A stretch of 64,000 nt of DNA, from NCBI RefSeq assembly GCF_029688925.1, contig NZ_JARUKY010000006.1, forward strand, positions 186,001-250,000. Direction: 5' to 3'. The position numbers were made by a program, and so were the translations under genes. The DNA is from Evansella sp. AB-P1. Its GTDB lineage: Bacteria; Bacillota; Bacilli; Bacillales; Salisediminibacteriaceae. Shown here piece by piece: positions 36,623 through 44,990 of the stretch. The number at the start of each line of letters is the position of its first letter. Positions within the stretch are counted from its first letter, which is position 1. The notes beneath the pieces are model-generated. The model was not told where the DNA came from. It was given only the letters and a program-made list of their open reading frames with translations, and made no database searches.

Positions 36623-36641
36623 CGAAAAAGGAGGTGAAAAC

Positions 36642-36728
36642 ATGAAGATACTTCGTCCAGCAACATCACCATTAGCCTCTAGCCATAAAGGGCAACTAGT
36701 AAAGTCCGTTCCAGGAAGCATGAAATAA
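36642..36728 (+). CDS. 28-residue peptide, candidate radical SAM substrate
   Basis: Short ORF (ATG 36642 to TAA 36726-36728) preceded by AAAGGAGGTGAAAAC, an ideal ribosome binding site, and only 19 bp after the radical SAM gene. The peptide starts MKILRPATSP, continues with LASSHKGQLV and ends KSVPGSMK. It is basic, has no Cys or aromatic residue, and is rich in Ser, Thr, Pro and Lys. That composition excludes sactipeptide (Cys) or KxxxW-type chemistry, so any modification would be on other residues. A terminator follows at 36784. Not recognised as a known precursor family. Confidence 0.6.
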   Translation: MKILRPATSPLASSHKGQLVKSVPGSMK

Positions 36729-36783
36729 TAAGAAAAGTGCAAGGCGCTATACTTTCGTAGAGTCAAAAGTTTTATAAATTTTC

Positions 36784-36822
36784 TAAAAAAAGAAGCAGGA
36801 TTTAATCCTGCTTCTTTTTTAA
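36784..36822. terminator. Bidirectional terminator
   Basis: AAAAAAAGAAGCAGGATT / AATCCTGCTTCTTTTTT, a near-perfect hairpin with A and T runs. It ends both the radical SAM cassette and the aldo/keto reductase gene, whose stop lies in its right edge. Confidence 0.92.
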
Positions 36823-37802
36823 TATGCTCCACGTACGTGGTTGTGAACTTCTTTCTTGTAAAAGTCTTCTAGTCTTTTCAATTCTTCCGTTGTGAAAGAA
36901 GGAACTTCAGTTGCAGCTAAGTTATCTTCCACTTGTTTTACTGTTTTAAAGCCTGGGATTGCTGCAGTTACTGCCTCTTGATCTAATATCCAACGAAGTG
37001 CAGCGCGGGTCATGTTACCACGGCCTTCTGCAATCCATCTTAATTTTTCACTTAACTCAACACCTTTATTAAATTCAATTCCAGCGAAGGTCTCCCCAAC
37101 ATTAAACTGTGCCCCATCACGGTTAAAGTTACGGTGATCCCCTTCTTCAAAGGAAGCATTCGTTGTAAACTTCCCTGTTAATAAGCCACTAGCTAACGGT
37201 ACACGACAAAGAATACCTACTCCTTTTTCTTTGGCAAGAGGAAAGAGCTTTTCTAAAGGCTTTTGACGGAAGATGTTAAAAATCACTTGCAATGCTTTTA
37301 CGTTAGGATTTTCAAGACATAAAAGCCCCTCTTCCACTGTTTCAACACTCACTCCATAATGTCGAATCTTCCCTTCCTGCTGAAGCTTATCTAACACTCC
37401 AAATACTTGTCCATCCTGTAATATTTCAAGTGGAGGACAATGAATTTGATAAAGATCAATTCTCTCCCGGTTCAGATGCTTTAAGCTATTTTCGCAATAA
37501 GCTCTAACTGACTCTTCAGAGTATGTTTTCGGGTCAAAAATATCTCCTGCTCGACAAAACTTTGTGGCTATATGAATGTCGTCTTCTTTTCCTTTAGTGG
37601 CTTTTGCAAGTAGCGACTCACTATGACCTCCGCCATAAACATCTGCAGTGTCAAAGAAATTAACCCCTGCATCCATAGCTCGTTCTAAGGCTCTTAGCGA
37701 TTCCTGATCATCTGTTTGTCCCCATGATCCTCCAATTGCCCAAGTACCAAAGCTTAACTCACTCACTTTTAATTCTGTGTTCCCTAACTGACGATACTTC
37801 AT
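36819..37802 (-). CDS. Aldo/keto reductase
   Basis: 327 aa from ATG 37802, 8 nt after GGAGG; a GTG at 37817 is inside that site. NADPH-dependent TIM-barrel oxidoreductase: MKYRQLGNTELKVSELSFGT at the N-terminus, the catalytic Asp/Tyr in FFDTADVYGGGHSE, Lys in HIATKF and His in YQIHCP. Similar to the YqkF/IolS-type subgroup. Substrate not predictable. Monocistronic. Confidence 0.92.
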   Translation of the reverse strand: MKYRQLGNTELKVSELSFGTWAIGGSWGQTDDQESLRALERAMDAGVNFFDTADVYGGGHSESLLAKATKGKEDDIHIATKFCRAGDIFDPKTYSEESVRAYCENSLKHLNRERIDLYQIHCPPLEILQDGQVFGVLDKLQQEGKIRHYGVSVETVEEGLLCLENPNVKALQVIFNIFRQKPLEKLFPLAKEKGVGILCRVPLASGLLTGKFTTNASFEEGDHRNFNRDGAQFNVGETFAGIEFNKGVELSEKLRWIAEGRGNMTRAALRWILDQEAVTAAIPGFKTVKQVEDNLAATEVPSFTTEELKRLEDFYKKEVHNHVRGAY

Positions 37803-38164
37803 TAAATCAACCTCCACTATGATTATGTATTATATGAAATTGTCTAATTGTAGCACTAGCCACAGCTTGCCTAGAAAAATAGGGTGAATATTAATGTAAG
37901 CAATTACATTTTAACATAATCAAATAAATATTTATTGTTCTAACCCTTGCCCTTTCATATAATGGCCCACCTCAACCCATTATAGATAACTTTTTTAAAA
38001 ATATTTACCATCAATCAACCTAGATGTGTATTTAATACAATATTTTAAAAATATTCATAAATTTTTGTATGATTTTGTCAATTTATTCTTATAAATGGTA
38101 TATAATTACTATAATAATACTAAATTTCACATCCTTTGTTACAGCAACGAAAGGAGTTATGGTG

Positions 38165-39400
38165 TTGGAAACATTTGTAGCTAGACAACCAATATTAACA
38201 AAAAATGAAGAAATCTATGCCTATGAACTTTTATATCGCAGTAATAATCAAAATAATGAATGCTCGGAAGATGGAGACAAAGCTACATTAGATGTTTTAC
38301 TTACCTCCATACAAATTGGAATACATGAATTATCAGAGGGAAAGCTATGCTTCGTAAATTTCACAGAAAATCTGTTGAAAAGTGAGGTTCCAAAGTATAT
38401 TAAGCCAAATATCATAGTGATCGAAATTCTTGAAAGCGTTTTCTTATCATCGGAGCTTATTCACATCTGTAAAAAACTAAAAGAACTTGGATACAAAATT
38501 GCTTTGGATGATTTTGTAATGACTGACCATGAACAAGCGATGGAGAACATTATGAGGCTAGTAGATATTGTGAAAATAGATATACAAAACACTTCACGAT
38601 CTGAGCAATTAAAATTAATTCATCTACTTCAAAAATTTAATGTCAAAATTCTAGCAGAAAAAGTTGAATCAAGAACCGAGTATGAGCAGTGCTTAAAAGA
38701 TGGCTATACATATTTTCAAGGGTATTATTTTAGTAAACCTACAATTCTTTCAACGAAGGATTTAGAACTCAATAGCAGCAATTTATATGCCATAATTTCG
38801 GAATTATCTCACGGGGAACCTGATGTTAGTAAAATAGCTTATTATATTGAAAGAGACGTGGCCATATCCTATAAATTATTAAAGTTAATTAATTCTCGAC
38901 TAATCCTTAGCTCCAATGAAATTAAATCTATACCACACGCAGTAATGTTATTAGGTTTAACGGAATTAAAGAAGTGGTTATATTTATTGTTTATGCGAGA
39001 AAACTTACAGGGGAAAAGAAACCACATCCCGAATCAAATTATTAAAATGTGTCTTATTAGAGCAAAAACCTGTGAGTTAATTGCCATGAATACCGGTAAA
39101 AGACAAGACAGTGCGAGTTACTTTTTAACAGGTATTCTTTCACTAATCGATACACTTTTTGATTCACCATTAGATAGAATTATAGAAAAATTACCACTTG
39201 ATAAAATTATTATAGATACTTTATTAGGTGCACAAACTCCATTTAGAGATTCACTTGAATTAGTGATTAGCATGGAAAAAGGGGAATGGACCGAAATGGA
39301 TAAGCTTGCGAACAAAATCAATATTAACAAAGATATTCTAAGCAATATTTATTTAAATGGAATCAAATGGACAAATGACATATATGAAAGTTCATTTTGA
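38165..39400 (+). CDS. EAL-HDOD domain protein (YuxH-like)
   Basis: 411 aa from TTG 38165, best spaced from AAAGGAG (ATG 38159 and GTG 38162 are alternatives). The N-terminal EAL-type domain begins ETFVARQPILTKNEEIYAYE (EALxR motif replaced by YELLYR), and later has IALDDFVM, KIDIQ and AEKVE. A C-terminal HDOD domain (from about residue 215, SKIAYYIERDVAISYKLLKL) follows. Several EAL catalytic residues deviate, so it more probably senses c-di-GMP or acts structurally, as proposed for YuxH/CdgJ-type proteins. The 360 bp before it are AT-rich with no other feature seen. Confidence 0.85.
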   Translation: METFVARQPILTKNEEIYAYELLYRSNNQNNECSEDGDKATLDVLLTSIQIGIHELSEGKLCFVNFTENLLKSEVPKYIKPNIIVIEILESVFLSSELIHICKKLKELGYKIALDDFVMTDHEQAMENIMRLVDIVKIDIQNTSRSEQLKLIHLLQKFNVKILAEKVESRTEYEQCLKDGYTYFQGYYFSKPTILSTKDLELNSSNLYAIISELSHGEPDVSKIAYYIERDVAISYKLLKLINSRLILSSNEIKSIPHAVMLLGLTELKKWLYLLFMRENLQGKRNHIPNQIIKMCLIRAKTCELIAMNTGKRQDSASYFLTGILSLIDTLFDSPLDRIIEKLPLDKIIIDTLLGAQTPFRDSLELVISMEKGEWTEMDKLANKININKDILSNIYLNGIKWTNDIYESSF

Positions 39401-39638
39401 CATGAATGATGTGTCACCTAAAAGAAAATATATACTTACAGGTGGCATTAACCAAGGAACTCAGCATATACCCCTTATTAGGAGTTCTCCCCTAAATAAA
39501 TGAGCTGCGTCTTCTTTAGTATTGCCTTCTTCTTTGCATACTTTCATTAGTAAATTTCATGGAAGTGATACAACAGGAGTAACAGTTTCTTGTAAATCTC
39601 TATCTCAGTAGTACACCAAGCATGTTATTACATGTTAT

Positions 39639-40175
39639 TTAATTAATTTTATTATCTACCTTTTTTACAACGCCAATTACCATTCTTGTTAATAGTGATT
39701 TAAAAATTAGACCAAAAAAAGTATGATACCATTTCCATTTTCTGCTCCATTCAATTAAATTCGTCTTTTTCTCTGCCCAAAGTTCAATGAAAAAAGGTGG
39801 TATTGTCATGAAAATTAGTTTATAAATAATCGGAAAAATTTTGTCCTTTTGCGTCAATTGATTGTAGAAAATGGTAAAGGTTGGATATATAAAGAAATCA
39901 AACAGAATATGGGTATCAAACGATTTCGAAAATAACCGTAAAGGATACTTCACTATTTTATGCTTTGATAATATGTTATCAATTAAACCGTTGGTAACAG
40001 CATTGAATAAATAAACGATGATCCAATCTTTTACTGGCGGCTTTCTAATAAGTAGTGGAATGAGTATCACTAAATTTATAATTAGTGTTATTCGTAAGAA
40101 CTTCCTTTGGGTTTTATTTCGATACATTACATACATCCTTTTTTTGATTTGTTCTTTTTTAGGATACTCGATCAT
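39639..40175 (-). CDS. CBO0543-family membrane protein
   Basis: 178 aa, hydrophobic, with about four membrane segments (ITLIINLVILIPLLI, WIIVYLFNAVTNGLI, HILFDFFIYPTFTIFYN, LIFMTIPPFFIELW). The pattern KDWIIVYLFNA..NILSKHKIVKYPLRLF is that of the CBO0543 family found in Bacillus and Clostridium, of unknown function. The start is uncertain: ATG 40175 lacks a good ribosome site, and ATG 40136 or 40127 after AAAAAAGG are possible. No signal peptide. Confidence 0.7.
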   Translation of the reverse strand: MIEYPKKEQIKKRMYVMYRNKTQRKFLRITLIINLVILIPLLIRKPPVKDWIIVYLFNAVTNGLIDNILSKHKIVKYPLRLFSKSFDTHILFDFFIYPTFTIFYNQLTQKDKIFPIIYKLIFMTIPPFFIELWAEKKTNLIEWSRKWKWYHTFFGLIFKSLLTRMVIGVVKKVDNKIN

Positions 40176-40318
40176 TTAGGAACTTATGTATTTCTATTAA
40201 CAGGAACGCTTACTCATTTTTTTTATTAAAAAGTGAGGCCAATTCATTTTAAGTGAATTGGTCTCGTTATTATTATGTTACCTTTGATTTTTCCCTACTA
40301 CTAATAGTTTCTTACCTT

Positions 40319-41356
40319 TTATAATTCATCAAAACCATTGTCTGTAGACACTTTCGTATATTGTCGTGACTTTTGTTCAAAAAAGTCCGTTTTCCCACTG
40401 TTAACATCTTCAAATATTTTAATCCAACGCATTGGGTTTGTGCGATATCCTTCAAATGGTCTTTCCATCCCGAGCTCGTTCACTCGCTTATTTGCCATAA
40501 ATTTAATGTATGATTCTAAGTCTTTTAAATCTATCCCTTGAGTACGTTCACCAATGATATATTTAGCCCATTTAATTTCTAGTTCTGCGCCTTTTCGAAA
40601 TGTCTCTTGAACGAAGCGATGATTTTTATCCGTATTCAACTCTGGGAACTCCTTCAACAATTCTTTGAAAATATTTGCAAACAAATGAACATGAAGCTGT
40701 TCATCACGATTTATATAATTAATCATGGTGGATGTGGAAACCATTTTTTGATTTCTAGCTAAGTTATAGAAAAAGCTAAAGCCAGAGTAAAAATTCAATC
40801 CTTCTAGAATCACATCATAAACGATGGATTCAAGAAATGTTTGTGGTGTTGGATTAGAAACAAAGGCTTCGTACCCTTCTGCTATAAAATCATTCCGTTC
40901 CCTTAGGACAGCATCATGCTTCCAATACTCAAAAATTTCGTCCTGCTTTCCCTTTGTGGTTATGCTAGAAAGGACATAGGAATAGCTTTGGTTATGAACT
41001 ACCTCCTGAAAGGATAGTACAGTCATCAATGCAGATAGACTGGAATCTGTTAAATATCTTGCTACGTGCATAGAATAATCCGTCTGAATACTATCTAAAA
41101 ATGCTAGAAGTCCAATTATTTTTTCAAAAGCTTCCTTTTCCTGTGTTTCTAAGTTCTCAAATTGCTTCACATCATTGGACATATTAATTTCAAATGGTGT
41201 CCAGAAATTAGCTAGCATATTTTTATATAATGGATAAGCCCAATGAAAACGAACATCATCCCAATTCAAAACATTGGAGCTGTGACCGTTTATAATACCT
41301 GTAGACGCATTTGGAGCTGTTACATCATAAAGCTTTCGTTCCTGTAGTTGTTTCAT
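40319..41356 (-). CDS. nrdB: Class I ribonucleoside-diphosphate reductase beta subunit
   Basis: 345 aa, ferritin-like radical-generating subunit. Metal-binding Glu/His residues are visible in ALMTVLSFQEVVHNQSYSY and in NRDEQLHVHLFANIF; a further helix is YDVILEGLNFYSGFSFFYNL. The C-terminal STDNGFDEL tail docks on NrdA. It lies 40 bp after nrdA on the same strand, so it shares the upstream cobalamin riboswitch. Confidence 0.95.
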   Translation of the reverse strand: MKQLQERKLYDVTAPNASTGIINGHSSNVLNWDDVRFHWAYPLYKNMLANFWTPFEINMSNDVKQFENLETQEKEAFEKIIGLLAFLDSIQTDYSMHVARYLTDSSLSALMTVLSFQEVVHNQSYSYVLSSITTKGKQDEIFEYWKHDAVLRERNDFIAEGYEAFVSNPTPQTFLESIVYDVILEGLNFYSGFSFFYNLARNQKMVSTSTMINYINRDEQLHVHLFANIFKELLKEFPELNTDKNHRFVQETFRKGAELEIKWAKYIIGERTQGIDLKDLESYIKFMANKRVNELGMERPFEGYRTNPMRWIKIFEDVNSGKTDFFEQKSRQYTKVSTDNGFDEL

Positions 41357-41396
41357 TACTACATCCCCTTATGTTCATATTGTTCATTCTGTTAAC

Positions 41397-43583
41397 TTAA
41401 CTTGAGCAGCTTTCACATTCCTCTATTTCACTTGAGGTAGAACGAACGTAATACGTTGTTTTTAAGCCTTCCTTCCAAGCTAATAGATGGAGCTCAAGTA
41501 ATTCCTTCGCTTTAATTGTGTTTTTTACATATAAATTAAAAGAAATTCCTTGATCAATATGCTTTTGTCTTGCACCATTTTGCTTGATACTCCATTGCTG
41601 ATTAATATCATGTGCTGATTTATAAAACCACGTTGTTTGAGGGTTCAGATCAGGTGCAGTTACAGGGATTCGAAAATTCTTCTTTTCCTCTGCATACTCC
41701 TTCCGATAAATGGGATCAATGGATGCGGTAGTACCTGCAATGATGGCAGTAGACGAATTTGGAGCAACCGCCATTAAGTAGCCATTCCTTAAACCATTTC
41801 TCTTCACTTCATTGGCTAGGTTTTTCCACTCTTTACTCTCATAGCCCCTTCTCGAAAAAAACTCACCTGTGGCCCATTTCGAATCTTTAAATACTTTGTA
41901 ACTTCCTTTTTCCTGTGCTAGCTTCATACTAGATTCAATCGTTAAATAGGCTATTTTTTCGTATAAAGTATCAGCATAGTGAACAGCTTCCTCTGATTCC
42001 CAACGAATACCTTTTAAAGCAAGGAGGTGATGCCAGCCGAATGTCCCTAAACCGATTGCTCGATACTTTTCATTTGTTAGCCTCGCTTGTGGAACCTCAA
42101 TCACATTCATATCAATGACGTTATCAAGCATCCTTACCTGAATTGGTATAAGTTTTTCTAATACATTATCCTCGACAGCTTTCGCTAGATTGATAGAGCT
42201 TAAATTGCATACAACATAGTCTCCTGCTTCTTTCGTGATGATAATTTTCCCATCCTCTGTTCTTTCCTCCTTTACAGAAGTGGCTGCCATGTTTTGCATT
42301 ATTTCCGTACACAAATTGGAGCCGTAAATGATTCCGCAATGACTATTTGGATTTAGACGGTTTGCTTCGTCTCGGTAAAACATATAGGGTGTTCCTGTTT
42401 CAAGCTGGGAGATCATGATCCGTTTCATAATCTCAATGGCAGAAACCCGTTCCTTACTTAACAGAGGTTCATTCACGCACTCCTCGTATTTCAGTCGAAA
42501 GCTTCCTTCCCCTCTCTCCTCATCGTAATAATCCTCCAGAGAATAGCCCATTATCGTTCTTACTTCATGAGGATCAAACAAGTACCAATCTTCTCGTCCC
42601 TCAACCTTTTCCATAAATAAATCAGGGAGACATATACCTGTAAAAAGGTCATGAGTTCGTTTTCGTTCATCACCATTATTCAGCTTCGCGTCTAGGAATG
42701 AAAAGATATCTTTATGCCAAACGTCTAGGTAGACCGCAATAGCCCCTTGCCTTTGACCTAGTTGGTCTACACTTACAGCTGTATTATTCAGCTGCTTCAT
42801 CCACGGTAAAACACCTGAAGATTTTCCTTTATACTTTTTAATAGATGAACCCTTTGCACGAATTTTCCCCAAATAAATACCAATCCCACCGCCATTTTTA
42901 CTTAAGGTAGCCGCGTCTGTCGTACTATCAAATATTCCCCTTAAACTATCTTCCACTGTATCGATAAAGCAGCTCGATAGCTGTCCATGTGTTTTTCCGG
43001 CATTTGCTAGCGTTGGTGTTGCAACTGTCATATATAAGTTGGATAAGGCCCAATAGGCTTCACAGACGTAACGAAAACGATTTTCCCTATTTTCCTTTTT
43101 CATTAACGTCATTGCAATAATCATAAATCTTTCTTGCGGTAATTCTACAATCTCTCCATTATAATCCTTTGCTAAATACCGATCTATCAACGTATGTAAG
43201 CCCAAATAAGTAAAGGATTCATCCTTTTTTGAATCGAGTGCTTGTCCTAATTCTTTGATCTCCTCTGCACTATATGTCTCTAGTAAAGAAGGGTCATATA
43301 ACCCTTTATCTATGAGACTAGTAATTGTTTCATAAAAAGAATGATAGATAGATGCAACAGTTATCTTTCGTATTCCAGCAACACGATGATAAAGCTGCTT
43401 CAGTCGAATTCTAGCAGCAATATATGTCCAATCAGGCTCTTCCATGGATATTCGTTCTAGTGCTCCTAGTAATAGGTCACGATCTTCTTTTGTAGAATTC
43501 CATCCATCCCAGTTCAAATAAGAAAATTGTTCCTTCATTTCTTGGCCTACTGTTACTTCTTCCTTTAATTGTAATTCATTCAT
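41397..43583 (-). CDS. nrdA: Class I ribonucleoside-diphosphate reductase alpha subunit
   Basis: 728 aa from ATG 43583 (AAAGGAGAGG upstream; an earlier in-frame ATG at 43622 lies in the terminator region). Active-site cysteines are in GQLSSCFIDTVEDS and VVCNLSSINLAKA, and C-terminal shuttle cysteines in ECESCSS. NGGGIGIYLGKIRAKGS and LNTAVSVDQLGQRQGA-like segments are typical. The N-terminus is short, and I do not see a complete ATP-cone. Converts ribonucleotides to deoxyribonucleotides. Behind a cobalamin riboswitch with a terminator, so expression should fall when B12 is abundant. Confidence 0.95.
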   Translation of the reverse strand: MNELQLKEEVTVGQEMKEQFSYLNWDGWNSTKEDRDLLLGALERISMEEPDWTYIAARIRLKQLYHRVAGIRKITVASIYHSFYETITSLIDKGLYDPSLLETYSAEEIKELGQALDSKKDESFTYLGLHTLIDRYLAKDYNGEIVELPQERFMIIAMTLMKKENRENRFRYVCEAYWALSNLYMTVATPTLANAGKTHGQLSSCFIDTVEDSLRGIFDSTTDAATLSKNGGGIGIYLGKIRAKGSSIKKYKGKSSGVLPWMKQLNNTAVSVDQLGQRQGAIAVYLDVWHKDIFSFLDAKLNNGDERKRTHDLFTGICLPDLFMEKVEGREDWYLFDPHEVRTIMGYSLEDYYDEERGEGSFRLKYEECVNEPLLSKERVSAIEIMKRIMISQLETGTPYMFYRDEANRLNPNSHCGIIYGSNLCTEIMQNMAATSVKEERTEDGKIIITKEAGDYVVCNLSSINLAKAVEDNVLEKLIPIQVRMLDNVIDMNVIEVPQARLTNEKYRAIGLGTFGWHHLLALKGIRWESEEAVHYADTLYEKIAYLTIESSMKLAQEKGSYKVFKDSKWATGEFFSRRGYESKEWKNLANEVKRNGLRNGYLMAVAPNSSTAIIAGTTASIDPIYRKEYAEEKKNFRIPVTAPDLNPQTTWFYKSAHDINQQWSIKQNGARQKHIDQGISFNLYVKNTIKAKELLELHLLAWKEGLKTTYYVRSTSSEIEECESCSS

Positions 43584-43611
43584 GGAAACCTCTCCTTTTT
43601 TACCTTCTCTT

Positions 43612-43650
43612 GTAAAAAACAAAAAACCCTTCCTTCAGAGGAAGAGTTAA
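43612..43650 (-). terminator. Riboswitch-controlled terminator before nrdA
   Basis: On the minus strand AACTCTTCC, loop TCTGA, GGAAGGGTT, then TTTTGTTTTTTAC: a short stem and U-tract located between the cobalamin aptamer and the nrdA ribosome site. Confidence 0.8.
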
Positions 43651-43787
43651 AAACGGCATTTTAAATAGGGATAAGCCTACACAAAATCCCTTACTAAACT
43701 ATACAATACTAGCTACCAGGATTTCATTTACGCATAAGATCCGCCTGCCGCTTCATGATCTCATCCCCCGAAGTCATGAAACTGTTG

Positions 43788-43965
43788 AAATATAGGCAGG
43801 TCTCCTGACTCATGCTTCTTCCTACTTTGATACCTTCCCATACAAAAGCCCTTCAGCATTCTTGTACAGTGGTATTCTCATTTCGTCAGCAATTACAGTT
43901 GCGGGGACAGCTTCGGACTTTCACCGAATTCCCGTTTTAAGCCATCTATAGCACCTATAGTTCAG
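43788..43965 (-). promoter_or_regulatory. Cobalamin riboswitch upstream of nrdAB
   Basis: Minus-strand leader with the conserved core: GGTGCTATAGATGGC near the 5' end, GGGAATTCGGTGAAAGTCCG (43907-43937 region), GCTGTCCCCGCAACTGTAA, and the B12 box AGTCAGGAGACCTGCC (43795-43810). These are the diagnostic elements of adenosylcobalamin-class aptamers, in the right order. A terminator follows about 140 nt downstream. Confidence 0.95.
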
Positions 43966-44146
43966 CAATATCAATATATAGTGTTTATTCTGAAAAAATA
44001 AACACGATGTAGTATGTCTTGATGTGTAGAGTGTACCTAAATTCTCCAGCATTTGCAATACTCTTATTTTACTATTCTTACATTTCCAAAAAAGAACTAG
44101 TTTATTTTCCTACTATCAATGTCCAAATAGGACTATCATTTTACTA

Positions 44147-44944
44147 TTATTTATCCTCTATAATACGTTCATGCCTTGAATATATATTAAATCGATCCCC
44201 TCTAATAAAACCAACCGTTGTTATTCCTAACTCTTCTGCCAAAGCAATAGCTAATGTAGTTGGGGCAGATTTTGCTAGGATAATACCTATTCCCATTTTT
44301 GACACCTTTAATAAGACCTCCGAGGATATTCTCCCACTGAAGACTATTACCTTATTTTTTGTAGAAATACGATTTAATAAACAGTGTCCATAAAGCTTAT
44401 CTAACGCATTATGACGTCCTATATCAGAATAAGAATAGAGTAATTCATTGACGGTAGCTAATCCTCCATTATGAAGGCCACCCGTTTGTTTAAAATGGGC
44501 AGAGTTTGACTCCATTTTCTCCATAAGCTCTCCACATTGTTTCCCTGTAATCTTTGGGGCGTTTATAATCGTTTTTGCCACCTTCACATCATTTTGAAAA
44601 TAAAATTGCCGGCTTTTTCCACAGCATGAACCAATGATTCGTTTAGAAGTTACAGTAGGGTCGAAGCTAGCTTGATTTTCAAGTTCTATATAGGCATATC
44701 CCTTTCCTTGATCAATCGTTACGGAGCATATCTCCTCCACTGTTCGAATGACTCCTTCTGATGCCAAAAAACCAATAGCCAGCTCCTGCAAATTTGTAGG
44801 CGTACAAAGCATCGTTGCAAATTCCTGTCCATTAATATGAATGGTAAAAGGCTCCTCCACAGCAATGTAATCCTCTATTTCCAATAGCTTTCCTTCATTA
44901 TATTTCACAATCTTTTTCCTTCTCATTACGTTACTATCCATCAT
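44147..44944 (-). CDS. fdhD: Formate dehydrogenase accessory sulfurtransferase FdhD
   Basis: 265 aa. It transfers sulfur to the molybdenum cofactor of formate dehydrogenase. Family features: EEPFTIHINGQEFATMLCTP, ELAIGFLASEGVI, the Cys-containing loop IGSCCGKSRQ (substrate sulfur carrier), TGGLHNGGLA and YSDIGRHNALDKLYG. It lies 46 bp after the FdhF/YdeP-type gene on the same strand, which suggests it serves that enzyme. Confidence 0.95.
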   Translation of the reverse strand: MMDSNVMRRKKIVKYNEGKLLEIEDYIAVEEPFTIHINGQEFATMLCTPTNLQELAIGFLASEGVIRTVEEICSVTIDQGKGYAYIELENQASFDPTVTSKRIIGSCCGKSRQFYFQNDVKVAKTIINAPKITGKQCGELMEKMESNSAHFKQTGGLHNGGLATVNELLYSYSDIGRHNALDKLYGHCLLNRISTKNKVIVFSGRISSEVLLKVSKMGIGIILAKSAPTTLAIALAEELGITTVGFIRGDRFNIYSRHERIIEDK

Positions 44945-44990
44945 CGTTACTCCTAACGTGAAAAGGTTAAGGTTAATTAAAACCTATTTT

